Assembly (NCBI GenBank): GCA_003134655.1 | Contig: PLBY01000035.1 | Span: forward strand, 190,449-254,448 | Reading direction: 5' to 3' | From: Acidobacteriaceae bacterium | Lineage (GTDB): Bacteria; Acidobacteriota; Terriglobia; Terriglobales; Acidobacteriaceae | DNA: 64,000 nt | Shown: piece by piece, positions 18,858 to 28,097 of the stretch | How the letters are laid out: every line of letters starts with the position of its first letter | How positions within the stretch are numbered: position 1 is the stretch's first letter | Position numbers and translations under genes: made by a program | The notes under the pieces: generated by a model | The model's input: the letters and a program-made list of their open reading frames with translations, nothing else | The model's database searches: none | What the model was told of the DNA's origin: nothing

Positions 18858-19346
18858 ATGGCAGCTCAGAATCCCTCTCTGGAAACGATCGAGGACTTCC
18901 TGGCTCAGAAGCGAATTGCAATGGTCGGGATCTCTCGGGAACCCCGCAGCTTCAGCGTCATGCTCTTTGAAGAACTCTGCCGCCGCGGCTACGATGTGAT
19001 TCCCGTAAACCCAAATATTCCCAACGTGCTGGGCCGCCCCTGTTACGCCCGCTTGCAAGACATCCAGCCCCCCGTGGAAGCCGCACTCCTGATGACGTCG
19101 CCGGCAGTGACCGACACCGTCGTCTCCGACTGCGCGGAAGCCGGAATCCACCGGGTTTGGATGTACCGCGCCGCCGGAAGCGGCGCCGTCAGCCCGAAAG
19201 CGGTCGAATTCTGCCAGGAGCGAGGAATTCAAGTCGTGCCCGGACAATGCCCGTTTATGTTCCTGCCGGCTGCCGGAGCCGTTCATCGTCTCCACGGTTT
19301 CGTGCGCAAAATCACCGGCCGCTACCCGCACCACCACGCCGCCTAA
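18858..19346 (+). CDS. CoA-binding domain protein (YccU-like)
   Basis: A 162-residue single-domain Rossmann protein of the CoA-binding type. It shows the nucleotide loop AMVGISREPRSFSVMLFEEL, then GYDVIPVNPN, AALLMTSPA and GIHRVWMYRAAGSGAVSPKA, which match succinyl-CoA-ligase-like CoA-binding domains. It ends after VPGQCPFMFLPA. The function of these stand-alone proteins is uncertain. A GCGGAGG box lies five bases before ATG. It appears monocistronic. Confidence 0.83.
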   Translation: MAAQNPSLETIEDFLAQKRIAMVGISREPRSFSVMLFEELCRRGYDVIPVNPNIPNVLGRPCYARLQDIQPPVEAALLMTSPAVTDTVVSDCAEAGIHRVWMYRAAGSGAVSPKAVEFCQERGIQVVPGQCPFMFLPAAGAVHRLHGFVRKITGRYPHHHAA

Positions 19347-19394
19347 GAGCGCACTGGTTTTCTCGCATCGGGCGGCAGGCCTCTGCATACTCGG

Positions 19395-19560
19395 GCACAA
19401 ACGCTTGCCCTTACCGGGACTCAAACGCTGCCCTCACCGGGACGCGACTCCCTGCCTTTAACCGTAGAAGAGCGGCCCTTCAGGGCCGCGTAATGCGCAT
19501 AAAACTCCGAGGGCTTTAGCCCCAGAGGTCATCCTACGAACCAAAGTAATGCGCATGTGA
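19395..19560. repeat. Intergenic repeat mosaic
   Basis: The gap holds an imperfect direct repeat (AAACGCTTGCCCTTACCGGG, then AAACGCTGCCCTCACCGGG), an eight-pair hairpin GCGGCCCT-TC-AGGGCCGC (19472-19489), a five-pair hairpin GGGCT-TT-AGCCC (19511-19522), and two copies of TAATGCGCAT. No coding potential is evident. Such palindrome-rich gaps recur across this window. Confidence 0.55.
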
Positions 19561-19619
19561 GCGGAATCACACCGCGGCCCGCAACCGGTCGGATGAAATA
19601 GCCATGGAGGTCCCATGGC

Positions 19620-20198
19620 ATGCGCCCTTGCCGAATCCTGCTCTGCCTAGTTGCGCTCGTAAGCCTCGGCGTCATCGCAACCTCCGCCTCTCCCTTTGTA
19701 GTTTTCCCCAAGGCGAGCGAACTCATATCCCCCGACGGCCGCTACGCCGTCCGCAGTGTGGACACCGCCGGAGCCGCATCCGATTTCGTCGGCACCTTCC
19801 GTTCGCTCTGGCTCTTCGAGCTGGCCACCGGCCGTTCCCGCAAACTCTGTGACTATCTCGGCGTGGCCTCAGCCGCATGGTCCAGCAATGACGTCCTCGT
19901 CGTAACCCAATACGTCGGCAAGCGCACATCTCGGGCCATGGTTTTTTCCGCAATCAGTGCGCAAGATCCCGTCATGCTCGACACCGCCACTCTGATCCGC
20001 CTGCTCCCCTCAGAGTTCCGCCCCGCGCTACGGGACAACGACCACGTCTTCGTCGAAGGCTCCCGAGTCGAACAAAACACCCTGCACCTCACCGTCTGGG
20101 GATACGGCCAACACGACCCTAACGGCTTCCGCCACCGCTGCGAATATAACCTGACCGAAGGCTCCCTCTCGTGCATCCAAGAACTTGGCAACCACTAG
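19620..20198 (+). CDS. Exported hypothetical protein
   Basis: A 192-residue precursor with a signal peptide (CRILLCLVALVSLGVIATSA). The mature part begins with SPDGRYAVRSVDT and has WLFELATGRSRKLCDYLG and AAWSSNDVLVVTQYVGK, patterns reminiscent of single blades of TolB/WD40-like propellers, but it is too short to form a whole propeller. Function unknown. A GGAGG box lies nine bases before the ATG. An alternative ATG six bases upstream is in another frame. Confidence 0.7.
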   Translation: MRPCRILLCLVALVSLGVIATSASPFVVFPKASELISPDGRYAVRSVDTAGAASDFVGTFRSLWLFELATGRSRKLCDYLGVASAAWSSNDVLVVTQYVGKRTSRAMVFSAISAQDPVMLDTATLIRLLPSEFRPALRDNDHVFVEGSRVEQNTLHLTVWGYGQHDPNGFRHRCEYNLTEGSLSCIQELGNH

Positions 20199-20388
20199 GA
20201 GGTCTGTCATTGCCAGGCGCTATCCTTGCAGTTGGGCTTCTTCACGGAACGGTGAAACGAATGTGCGGGGTGCGGATAGTAAGGTTTGCCAGACTCGCTC
20301 CCTTGTCACTTTTGACAGTTCTCCGATCCTTCGAAGACCCTCTAGGCTGGCACTCAACCTCCTCGCCGCAGCCAAGTCGAGCATAAGT

Positions 20389-21597
20389 ATGCATTCCAGC
20401 CTCGATCGCGAAGCCTTCCAACAGCTTTTGGCGAATGCTTTTGCCGTGCAGGAGAGCAAGATCAATAGCCAATCGCTCTCTGCCATCATGGAAGTCCAAC
20501 GCCTGGTCACGAGGGGAGAACTCGACGTGGATGGTGCTATGCACCACCTCGTTGAGGCTGCCCGAGACGTCGCTGACGCCACGGGGGTCGCCATCGGGCT
20601 GCTCAAAGGGAACAGACTAACCTATAAGGCTGGAAGCGGAAGTGCCGCCTCCTATATAGGGCGTCAGGTAACCGCCTCACTGACCGTTTCAGCGGACAAC
20701 TGCACCAAGCGCGAGATTCTTCGCGTCGAGAATGCCTTGGCAGATCCGCGGACTGACGCCGCGATTTGTCGGCAGTTCGGAGCCCAATCCCTTTTAATTT
20801 TGCCGATTTATCACGCCGGCGCCCTGGCGGGAGTTCTAGAGGTCCTGTTCAGCGAAGCGCACACCTTCCAGGATTGCGAGGTACGCACCTACCGATTGAT
20901 GACCCGACAGATCGAGGCGGCCATGCTTCAGGCCGCCCAGTTTGAACAGGAAAAGAACCGAACCGAAGTACTGCCAAGTGTCCCACACCCTGTTCAGCCG
21001 ATTGCCTCTCAAAGCGAAACGCCTCTCAACCACACTGAATCCTTACCCAGCCTTCTCACCAGGCATTCCATCGACGAACCACGCAGAGCCGCGTTGGCGG
21101 CGGCCATGACGTTGCCAACACTCCAACGGCCAGCCTTCGCGACGCAGGGCATCCGCCGCGCACAGGAAGTTCGCTGGCCCGGGCGCAAGCGGACCTTGGC
21201 CCTGGCAGCAGTTGCAATGGCGCTAGGGATAGCTGGATGGCTCGCCTACAACAGTCTGCTCCCGGGTTCGCCGCTGGACTCTTCGGCTCGACCGACATCG
21301 ACCGTCACAGGGCAGCAGGCGCGCCCCAACGCCCCGGAAGGACTGCCGGGGAAAACGGCGACCGCAATCCAGCCCGCTCCCGTTCCCGAGAAGGAGGTAA
21401 GGCCCGGGCTCCGGCGCGTGCGCGTAAGTAAGAATGAAGTCGATTACATTGGAGAAGACGTTACGGTGCGACTCTTCACGTACCAGCCGCCCCCGCAACG
21501 AAGGCCCGCCGGGAACAGTCGGATTCAATATATCGGAGACGATGTTACGGTGCGGTATTTCACACCCAACCCAGCAGCGAGGTCGGGCAGTCGGTAA
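20389..21597 (+). CDS. GAF-domain membrane protein with duplicated C-terminal motif
   Basis: A 402-residue protein starting MHSSLDREAF; the frame is open 68 codons upstream, but that part is basic, low-quality sequence without family character. Residues about 30-180 form a GAF domain (EVQRLVTRGELDVDGAMHHL, GVAIGLLKGN, SLLILPIYHAGALAGVLEVL). One transmembrane helix follows (LALAAVAMALGIAGWLAYN). The C-terminal tail holds two copies of a short motif, VDYIGEDVTVRLFT and IQYIGDDVTVRYFT, after a Pro/Ala-rich linker. A cytosolic GAF sensor with a short external tail is an unusual layout. Ligand and partners are unknown. Confidence 0.75.
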   Translation: MHSSLDREAFQQLLANAFAVQESKINSQSLSAIMEVQRLVTRGELDVDGAMHHLVEAARDVADATGVAIGLLKGNRLTYKAGSGSAASYIGRQVTASLTVSADNCTKREILRVENALADPRTDAAICRQFGAQSLLILPIYHAGALAGVLEVLFSEAHTFQDCEVRTYRLMTRQIEAAMLQAAQFEQEKNRTEVLPSVPHPVQPIASQSETPLNHTESLPSLLTRHSIDEPRRAALAAAMTLPTLQRPAFATQGIRRAQEVRWPGRKRTLALAAVAMALGIAGWLAYNSLLPGSPLDSSARPTSTVTGQQARPNAPEGLPGKTATAIQPAPVPEKEVRPGLRRVRVSKNEVDYIGEDVTVRLFTYQPPPQRRPAGNSRIQYIGDDVTVRYFTPNPAARSGSR

Positions 21598-21673
21598 AGT
21601 CCTGACTAGTGTGCAGCCTTTAACTCCTCGACTCGGAACGCTTGGTTTGCGGTAGGCGGATTTGGGACAATAC

Positions 21674-22738
21674 CTACACTCCAAGAACCTTTGCTGCCAT
21701 CGCAGTCCCCTGGACGCGGCTCTTCACCTTTGCGAAGGCCGTTTCCCGAGACGTCGATACGTCATCGGCAAAGGGCGAGAAGCCGCAATCATCGGTTGTT
21801 CCCAGCGATTCCAGAGAAATGAATTTCGCTGCTTCGAGCACGCGATCGCGTACCACTTCCGGACTCTCGATCTTGGGATCGATGGGATCCGTAACCCCCA
21901 CGAAGAGGATCTGACCTGGCTTCAATAAGTTTCGGATCGCACTCAGCGCAGGCCCGGGGTTCGCCTCGCTGGCCATCTGCACATAAAAACGGCCGACCTT
22001 CAGATTGAATAGTGCAGGGAGCAGGTTCGTATAGTCCACGTCAGCGCTGTGCGTGGAGTCGTGATCGCCACCCGGACAGGTGTGGACTCCAATTCGCTTT
22101 CGTTCTGCATCCGTGAACCGCTCGAGCACGTGATTGTTCAATTCAACGAAGGTTCGCAACAATCCGCCGGACGGATCGAGTTTGAGCGCCAATCGTCCTT
22201 CCGTGAAGTCGATTTGTACACAGGCGGCATTAGCCTCGATACACTCCCGAATGTCCCGTTCCGCTTCATCGATAAGATCTTTCAAGAATGCTTCCCGCGG
22301 ATATCCCGTCAACCCACTCTGCGGATAAAGCAAGCTGAGCGCCGACGCCGAAATCACCGCCTGTTTCACCGTTCGGTGCGCGTGGCGCTGCGCTTCTTTC
22401 AGATAAGACACGGCATGCACGCCATACCGGAAGGGACCCGCGGTCAACCTGGGTAGCTGCCGGGTGTGCCCGTCAGCAAAAGGAATTGTGACCCCGTCGC
22501 CCGCGAGATTCCCGAGACCGGTGAGTGGATACGTCGCGAAACTCGGCTTGGTCTGCTCACCTTCCGTTATCACGGGCGATCCAGTTTCTTCCATGCGACG
22601 GATTGTGTCGCTCAGGGCCGCCTCTTCCGCAGCATGAAACTTCTTATCCGATATCTGATGCGCAGCATGGGCCCGCATGGCTGCCAGCAACTCGGCAGGA
22701 CGCGGAATGCTCCCAATCGGTTCGGTCGGAATCGGCAT
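21674..22738 (-). CDS. MetE-like (cobalamin-independent methionine synthase family) protein
   Basis: A 354-residue barrel corresponding only to the C-terminal catalytic half of MetE. It begins MPIPTEPIGSIPRP, and the zinc ligands appear as HTCPGGD (His and Cys) and the later Cys in TDDCGFSPF; VITEGEQTKPS and VQMASEANPGP lie between. Short MetE homologues transfer methyl groups from various donors or are of unknown function; they often lack the folate-binding N-terminal half. The sequence AGAAGGGA lies before ATG. It is divergent from the MFS gene. Confidence 0.8.
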   Translation of the reverse strand: MPIPTEPIGSIPRPAELLAAMRAHAAHQISDKKFHAAEEAALSDTIRRMEETGSPVITEGEQTKPSFATYPLTGLGNLAGDGVTIPFADGHTRQLPRLTAGPFRYGVHAVSYLKEAQRHAHRTVKQAVISASALSLLYPQSGLTGYPREAFLKDLIDEAERDIRECIEANAACVQIDFTEGRLALKLDPSGGLLRTFVELNNHVLERFTDAERKRIGVHTCPGGDHDSTHSADVDYTNLLPALFNLKVGRFYVQMASEANPGPALSAIRNLLKPGQILFVGVTDPIDPKIESPEVVRDRVLEAAKFISLESLGTTDDCGFSPFADDVSTSRETAFAKVKSRVQGTAMAAKVLGV

Positions 22739-22979
22739 CGTGGTCCCTTCTGCGGACTTCCACTAGAAACTCAATCGCATGGCGCCCGGAAACGGGGGAC
22801 ACTTTAACTTCGTTCCCCAAACCCCAGCAATACCAGAAAAAGATTAGAGATTATTGCGCATCCCTCCGTATACGATTCCACTCCTGCTCGGAAGCCCTAA
22901 GGGGACAACTGGCAATCCGTGACCGGAAACCCATCTACTTCAGATGGGAAACAACTTGCAACGAAGGACGACAATTGCC

Positions 22980-24221
22980 ATGCCCACCTCCGAACCCTCA
23001 CCCGGCCTGACTGAATTCGATCTGGGCTACTATGGCTGGCGCGTCGTCCTGGCGGCATGCTTCGGTACGATGGCGGGCTTCGGCTCGCTGTTCGTCTATA
23101 CCTTCTCTGTCTTTGTGAAGCCTCTGTCCGCCGAATTCGGATGGAGCCGCGAAGCGATCTCCACCGGTTTCGCAATCGCGGCGGTCACGCTAGGCCTAGT
23201 CTCCCCCCTGCTGGGCCGGTGGATCGATCGGTTCGGCCCCCGTCGCATCATTCTTGTCTGCATGACCGTGTTCGGATGCGGCATCGCCTCCCTGGCATTT
23301 CTGCGCTCCGGATTGTGGCAGCTATATGTCACCTGCTTTGTTCTCGGCGTAGTGGGCAACGGTGCCGCTCATCTCGCGTACTCGCGATCCATCTCTACCT
23401 GGTTTCAACAACGCCTGGGTACGGCTCTGGCCTTCGTCATGGTTGGGGCGGGTTTGGGAGCCATGATCCTGCCCGTGGTTACTCAGGCGATCATCAATGG
23501 GGCGGGCTGGCGGGCAGCGTATGGATCCCTCGGCGGCCTGGCGCTGTTACTCGGGCTGCCCCTGAGCTGGCGCTACATCCACGAACGTGAAAGGATCGCG
23601 CACAAATCCTCCGTCGCCACGCATTCTGGAATCACATGGCAGCAAGGCCTGCGCTCTCTTGCCTTCTGGGTCATCACCGCAATCCTGTTCGTAAGTTCGA
23701 TCAGCATGAACGGCGCAATCACTCACCTGTCAGCGCTGCTTACCGATCGAGGAATCACCTCCACGGACGCTGCCCTGTGCGCTTCCATGCTTGGCGCCTC
23801 AAGCTTGCTGGGCCGGATCGCGGTGGGCTGGCTGCTCGATCGATTCTTCGGAGCACACGTGGCCTTTGCCGTGAACCTGATCACCGCCTTGGGCGTTTTC
23901 CTTCTCGCTCGAGCTAGTAGTTTTCCTGCAGGATGCCTTGCGGCTGCGCTCATCGGCGTCGGTGCGGGCGGCGAGGCCGCGATTACACCCTACTTGCTGA
24001 CCCGCTACTTCGGCCTGCGCGGCTTTTCCACGCTCTACGGTCTTACCTGGACGTTCTACGCCGCCGCGGCCGCCATCGGCCCGGTAATCCTGGGGCGCGC
24101 CTTTGATGTGACTGGCTCGTATGCTTCTTTGCTGGTCCTTCTGGCCGCCGCTCTAGGGCTGGCGGCCGCCATGAACCTGCTGCTTCCACGCTATTCTGAT
24201 TTCGCACCTGATCTTCCCTGA
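22980..24221 (+). CDS. Major facilitator superfamily transporter (OFA/monocarboxylate-like)
   Basis: A 413-residue protein with about twelve transmembrane helices. The loop-2/3 signature GRWIDRFGPRR is present, and its repeat in the second half appears as GRIAVGWLLDRFFG. The N-terminal helix YGWRVVLAACFGTMAGFGSL and FGWSREAIS resemble oxalate/formate-type and monocarboxylate porters. The substrate cannot be told. The start MPTSEPSP is chosen over an upstream ATG because AAGGA lies before it and the family N-terminus is short. It is divergent from the MetE-like gene. Confidence 0.85.
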   Translation: MPTSEPSPGLTEFDLGYYGWRVVLAACFGTMAGFGSLFVYTFSVFVKPLSAEFGWSREAISTGFAIAAVTLGLVSPLLGRWIDRFGPRRIILVCMTVFGCGIASLAFLRSGLWQLYVTCFVLGVVGNGAAHLAYSRSISTWFQQRLGTALAFVMVGAGLGAMILPVVTQAIINGAGWRAAYGSLGGLALLLGLPLSWRYIHERERIAHKSSVATHSGITWQQGLRSLAFWVITAILFVSSISMNGAITHLSALLTDRGITSTDAALCASMLGASSLLGRIAVGWLLDRFFGAHVAFAVNLITALGVFLLARASSFPAGCLAAALIGVGAGGEAAITPYLLTRYFGLRGFSTLYGLTWTFYAAAAAIGPVILGRAFDVTGSYASLLVLLAAALGLAAAMNLLLPRYSDFAPDLP

Positions 24222-24592
24222 GCGAACCGTTCGTGGCTCCGGCTCTGGCGTTTTCCACAGGCCCGTTGTGACATCCAACCTTGACCTCGAAATTCAAAGA
24301 GCAGATGGTTGCCAAGGCAAAGGCGGTATCCGCGAAACCCGTGAGCAACGCGCTAACTCCTTTGCTGTCAAGATTTTGACCTCTAAACCCTTGGGGCTCA
24401 AGATTTTGCAGAGCATTTTTGCAGAACCCGCGCCAGTCAAGGCTTTCAGAGGGGTGGGGGGAGGGGTCCCCTCAAAACCGGGGCTGTTCCCAAAATGAAA
24501 CAGCCCGAAAACGCCGTTTCAGAACGAGTTGTCGGAAAGTTTTTTCGTCAGATTTCCACGGCGTGGGAATAAGCGTTACGCGTTCGGTCGGA
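24222..24592. other. Intergenic region with short repeats
   Basis: No gene is supported. TCAAGATTTTG occurs twice, exactly 30 bases apart (24368 and 24398). An inverted repeat GGGCTGTT / AACAGCCC (24481-24506), read on the minus strand and followed by CGGTTTTGAG, may terminate the small minus-strand gene that ends at 24593. Confidence 0.45.
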
Positions 24593-24823
24593 TCAGATCT
24601 GCCTCGTCGGATACTTCGTGCCCTTCCGTTCCGTCTTCAGCATCTTCTTCTGAGCCTTCTGTTGAGCCTTCGCATACTTCTTCTGCGCCTTTTGCTGCTT
24701 CTTCGCAGCCTTCCGTTCCTCGCGGCTCGGAGGAACGCCGTTGGCGCGCATCTGCGCCATCGCAGGAATCGAGGAGCCAAGACTCAAGAGGCCAAGCAAC
24801 AGAAAAGCGGCAAGTTTCTTCAT
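24593..24823 (-). CDS. Small secreted lysine-rich protein
   Basis: A 76-residue precursor with a signal peptide (MKKLAAFLLLGLLSLGSSIP, cut after AMA). The mature part of about 52 residues is almost entirely Lys, Ala, Gln and Arg, with heptad-like KAQKKYAKAQQKAQKKM suggesting a single long basic helix. A GGAG box stands seven bases before ATG, which makes this the preferred frame among several overlapping ones. The role is unknown; a polyanion- or cell-wall-binding function would be only a guess. Confidence 0.68.
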   Translation of the reverse strand: MKKLAAFLLLGLLSLGSSIPAMAQMRANGVPPSREERKAAKKQQKAQKKYAKAQQKAQKKMLKTERKGTKYPTRQI

Positions 24824-24949
24824 GACATCTCCGCAAAATCAAGTCTTGCAGTGATTTTACAACAGAGTCGCAGGCAGGTTCCCGGTTCGTGCCACTACGA
24901 CACGAACCTTCGACGTGGACCTTCCGGCAATTTGCGGGCCATCGAGAAG

Positions 24950-26287
24950 CTAGTCCTTTACCGCCTTGTCGGTGATCTCGAGCCCCTTGTCGATGATGGC
25001 GAACGCCTCCCGCAATTGCTGTTCGTTAATGCACAGCGGAGGATTCGTATAGAACGAGTTCCAGCGCACGATCGTATAAAGTCCCTGCTCGCGGAAGAAG
25101 CGCCCAAGCGCACCCATCTCATCAGAAGTCCCGTTGAACGGAGCCATCGGCTGCCGCGTCTTCTGGCTTCGCACCAGCTCCATAATGCCGAACAGCCCAA
25201 TCGACCGCACCGCCCCGACCGAAGGATGCTTGGCCTGTAACTCGGCTCCGAGCTGCTTCATGATCGCGCCCATCTTCCTCGTGTTTTCGATGAGATGGTC
25301 TTCTTCGTAGACGCGAATCGTGGCTAACGCCGCCGCGCATCCCATCGGATGCGAGTTGTAAGTCAGCCCTCCGTAGAACACCTTGTCCTGAAAGTGCTGC
25401 GCGATGTGATGCCGCATGCCCACTGCTCCCAGCGGCAGATAGCTCGCCGTCAGTCCTTTGGCCATGCAAATCAAATCAGGCACGACCTTCCAGTGATCGA
25501 TGGCAAACCACTCGCCCGTGCGTCCGAAGCCCGCCATGACCTCGTCGGCAATCATCAGGATGCCGTACTTGTCGCAAAGCTTGCGCACGCCCTGCATGTA
25601 CCCGTCAGGAGGAATGAGGATGCCGTTGGTGCCGACCACAGTCTCGAGAATGAACGCCGCAATCGTTTGCGGGCCTTCGAGTTGCATGGTCTCTTCGATC
25701 ATGGCGAGAGAAGTCTCTGCCGACTCCCATCCGCGCTCGATGCCGTGATAAGGATCCAGCACGCGCACCACGCCCGGAATGCCAGGCTCCGCCGCCCAGC
25801 GCCGCGGATCGCCGGTCAGCGAGATCGCGCCCGCCGTCGCGCCGTGATATGACCGGTAGCGCGCTATGATCTTGTGCCGTCCGGTGAAGAAGCGCGAGAT
25901 CTTGATCGCGTTCTCATTGGCCTCGGCTCCGCCATTAGTAAAGAAGAACGTGTCGATGTCGCCGGGAGTGATCGCCGCGAGCTTCGCGCCCAGCCGCGCC
26001 CGCGGCTCCGTCGCCATAAAGGGATTCGCGTAGGCCAGAGTCTGGGCCTGCTCGTGGATCGCGGCAATCACGCGTTCGTCTCCGTGTCCGATGTTGACCG
26101 ACATCAACTGGCTGTTGAAGTCAATAAAGCGCTTGCCCTCAGGCGTCCAGAAGTAAATGCCCTTGGCTTTCGCCACCGGAATGGGATCGACCTTCGACTG
26201 CGCCGACCACTCAAACAGCGTGTGCTTCTTGGTGAGATCAACGATTTCTTGTCCCGTCATTGAGGGAGTTGCGATAGTAGTAGTCAT
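24950..26287 (-). CDS. Class III aminotransferase (omega-amino acid / taurine or beta-alanine type)
   Basis: A 445-residue PLP enzyme. NGGAEANENAIKI binds the cofactor phosphate, ADEVMAGFGRTG holds the pyridine-nitrogen aspartate (Asp248), and the Schiff-base lysine is Lys277 in MAKGLT. The overall pattern is close to taurine- or beta-alanine-pyruvate aminotransferases. A GAGGA box precedes ATG; an upstream in-frame ATG lies within a repeat and is rejected. With the neighbouring mmsA gene it could form a beta-alanine to malonate-semialdehyde to acetyl-CoA route (inference). It is the last gene of a run of six minus-strand catabolic and transport genes. Confidence 0.85.
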   Translation of the reverse strand: MTTTIATPSMTGQEIVDLTKKHTLFEWSAQSKVDPIPVAKAKGIYFWTPEGKRFIDFNSQLMSVNIGHGDERVIAAIHEQAQTLAYANPFMATEPRARLGAKLAAITPGDIDTFFFTNGGAEANENAIKISRFFTGRHKIIARYRSYHGATAGAISLTGDPRRWAAEPGIPGVVRVLDPYHGIERGWESAETSLAMIEETMQLEGPQTIAAFILETVVGTNGILIPPDGYMQGVRKLCDKYGILMIADEVMAGFGRTGEWFAIDHWKVVPDLICMAKGLTASYLPLGAVGMRHHIAQHFQDKVFYGGLTYNSHPMGCAAALATIRVYEEDHLIENTRKMGAIMKQLGAELQAKHPSVGAVRSIGLFGIMELVRSQKTRQPMAPFNGTSDEMGALGRFFREQGLYTIVRWNSFYTNPPLCINEQQLREAFAIIDKGLEITDKAVKD

Positions 26288-26314
26288 GGATTCCTCGTGA
26301 TGAAAAGCCTGTTT

Positions 26315-26437
26315 ACCACGGAGACACAGAGACACGGAGAAGGACAGAAAAGTGAATTCATTCTTTGCGTCGACTGTGAGGCGTTGCGTCCCCTACTTTC
26401 TTCTTGGCATTTCTCCGTGCCTCCGTGTCTCCGTGGT
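26315..26437. repeat. Inverted repeat pair, MITE- or REP-like
   Basis: A 27-bp arm starting ACCACGGAGACACAGAG (26315-26341) is mirrored by an arm ending TCCGTGTCTCCGTGGT (26411-26437), with two mismatches, enclosing about 69 bases without coding capacity. It occupies nearly the whole gap between mmsA and the downstream aminotransferase gene. Within each arm the unit GGAGACAC is nearly tandem. Confidence 0.65.
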
Positions 26438-26443
26438 GATGAT

Positions 26444-27934
26444 TTAGAACTTGCGGCTATGCTCTTTAGCCCAGCGTTCGACCACGACTTTCTTGTCCGT
26501 GTAGAACTCGATGGCGTCACGACCCTGGCCGTGAAGGTCGCCGAAGAAGCTGTTCTTCCATCCGCTGAACGGAAAGTAAGCCATGGGCGCGGCGACTCCG
26601 ATGTTGATGCCGATGTTGCCTGCGGGGGCTTCGTAGCGGAAGCGGCGCGCGGCCGATCCGCTCGAGGTGAACAGCGACGCCTGGTTCCCATAAGCGCTGC
26701 GTTCGAGAAAGGCGAGAGCTTCGTCCATACTGTCGGCGTGAACGAGGCTGAGCACAGGTCCGAAGATTTCGGTATCAGCAATATCACTCGTCGGTGGAAC
26801 GTCGTCGAGAATCGTTGGCTTCACGAAGTTGCCGGACTCGTATTTCGGAATCTTCGAGTTGCGGCCATCGAGCAGGACTTTCGCGCCTTGCTTCTCACCG
26901 AGGCCGATCAGCGATTCCACGCGTTCCTTGCTCTGTGGCGTGATCACGGGACCCATCTGCACACCGTCTTCGAGACCGTTACCAACTTTGAGCTTCGAGG
27001 CTGCTTCTGCGATTGAGTCGCGGAACGTTTTCTGCGCTTCGCCGATCGTGATCGCGGTCGAGACGGCAAGACATCGTTGTCCTGCGCAGCCGAAGGCGCT
27101 GTCACTGATGATTTGCGTCGCCATCGGCATGTCGGCGTCGGGAAGAACGACGACGTGATTCTTAGCGCCGCCCTGGCACTGACAACGCTTCCCTTGCTCC
27201 CCCGAGCGCGCATAGATGTAACGCGCAACCGGAGTCGATCCCACGAAGCTGATCGCACGCACCTTCGGATGATCGATGAGTGCGTCAACGACAGCTTTAC
27301 CTCCGTTCACGAGATTGACGACGCCCTTGGGTAATCCAGTTTTTGCCAGCAGTTCGTACACATAGCGCATGGTGAGCGGCACACGCTCGCTGGGCTTCAG
27401 GATGAATGTGTTTCCCGTGGCGATGGCATAAGGCAGGTACCAGAACGCGATCATGCCGGGAAAGTTGAAGGGCACGATCGCGGCGGTCACGCCGAGCGGT
27501 TGACGGATCATCATCTCGTCGATGCCGCGTGCGACGTCTTCGAGATTGTAACCCTGCATCATCATCGGAATGCCGCAGGCCACTTCCACGTTCTCGATCG
27601 CGCGGCGCATCTCGGCTTTGGCTTCGGTGAAGGTCTTGCCGTTCTCCGTCGTGATGATGCGAGCGATGTCGTCGATGTGCTCTTCGAGCAGCGTCTTCAG
27701 CTTGAATAGCGGCTGGATGCGGTCTTCGGGCGGAGTGCGGCGCCACTCAGGAAACGCTGCTGCGGCGGCGTCTACAGCAGTGGCGACTTCCGCAGCATCC
27801 GCGAGAGGAACGCTGGCTAGGACTTCTCCCGTCGCGGGATTGATGACATCGCGCCACTCAGAGGAGCGCGAGTCGGTCCACCGGCCGTTGATGTAGTTCG
27901 TGAGCTTGGTGATGGGAGGTGCGGCTACGCTCAT
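26444..27934 (-). CDS. mmsA: Methylmalonate-semialdehyde dehydrogenase (CoA-acylating)
   Basis: A 496-residue aldehyde dehydrogenase of the CoA-dependent MMSDH subfamily. The nucleophile is Cys288 in [10 protein letters not shown], and the segment QGGAKNH (254-260) replaces the ELGGK glutamate motif of hydrolytic aldehyde dehydrogenases, as is typical for this subfamily. [16 protein letters not shown] and [10 protein letters not shown] are also typical. It forms propionyl- or acetyl-CoA from methylmalonate or malonate semialdehyde. The start [10 protein letters not shown] follows a GAGG box at eight bases. Context suggests a role in disposing of the product of beta-alanine-type transamination. 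Confidence 0.9.
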   Translation of the reverse strand: MSVAAPPITKLTNYINGRWTDSRSSEWRDVINPATGEVLASVPLADAAEVATAVDAAAAAFPEWRRTPPEDRIQPLFKLKTLLEEHIDDIARIITTENGKTFTEAKAEMRRAIENVEVACGIPMMMQGYNLEDVARGIDEMMIRQPLGVTAAIVPFNFPGMIAFWYLPYAIATGNTFILKPSERVPLTMRYVYELLAKTGLPKGVVNLVNGGKAVVDALIDHPKVRAISFVGSTPVARYIYARSGEQGKRCQCQGGAKNHVVVLPDADMPMATQIISDSAFGCAGQRCLAVSTAITIGEAQKTFRDSIAEAASKLKVGNGLEDGVQMGPVITPQSKERVESLIGLGEKQGAKVLLDGRNSKIPKYESGNFVKPTILDDVPPTSDIADTEIFGPVLSLVHADSMDEALAFLERSAYGNQASLFTSSGSAARRFRYEAPAGNIGINIGVAAPMAYFPFSGWKNSFFGDLHGQGRDAIEFYTDKKVVVERWAKEHSRKF

Positions 27935-28027
27935 GGTAATGCCTCTGCTATCGCGAAGAGTTTCGTGCACGGGAAGTCGCGTTTGGTCCGCGAGTTCCCC
28001 TTTCACTCCAACTAATGATAACGCTAT

Positions 28028-28094
28028 AGGGATCCTTCGACTGCGGTTGGGCTTCGCGCTTAGCGCGCGAAGCCCAATCCTCGCTCAGGATGAC
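28028..28094. repeat. Palindromic extragenic element
   Basis: An outer GGATCCTTCGACTGCGG ... CGCTCAGGATGAC frame encloses a perfect 13-bp hairpin, TTGGGCTTCGCGC (28047-28059) with GCGCGAAGCCCAA (28065-28077) and loop TTAGC. It fills the mmsA-gabT gap. The outer frame resembles a dispersed repeat seen in several bacterial genomes; that comparison is from memory. Confidence 0.6.
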
Positions 28095-28097
28095 AAT

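Noticed and set aside
24419..25240. A 273-codon plus-strand frame across the small basic gene and an aminotransferase end
   Set aside because: Low-complexity Leu/Arg sequence, antisense to two better supported genes.
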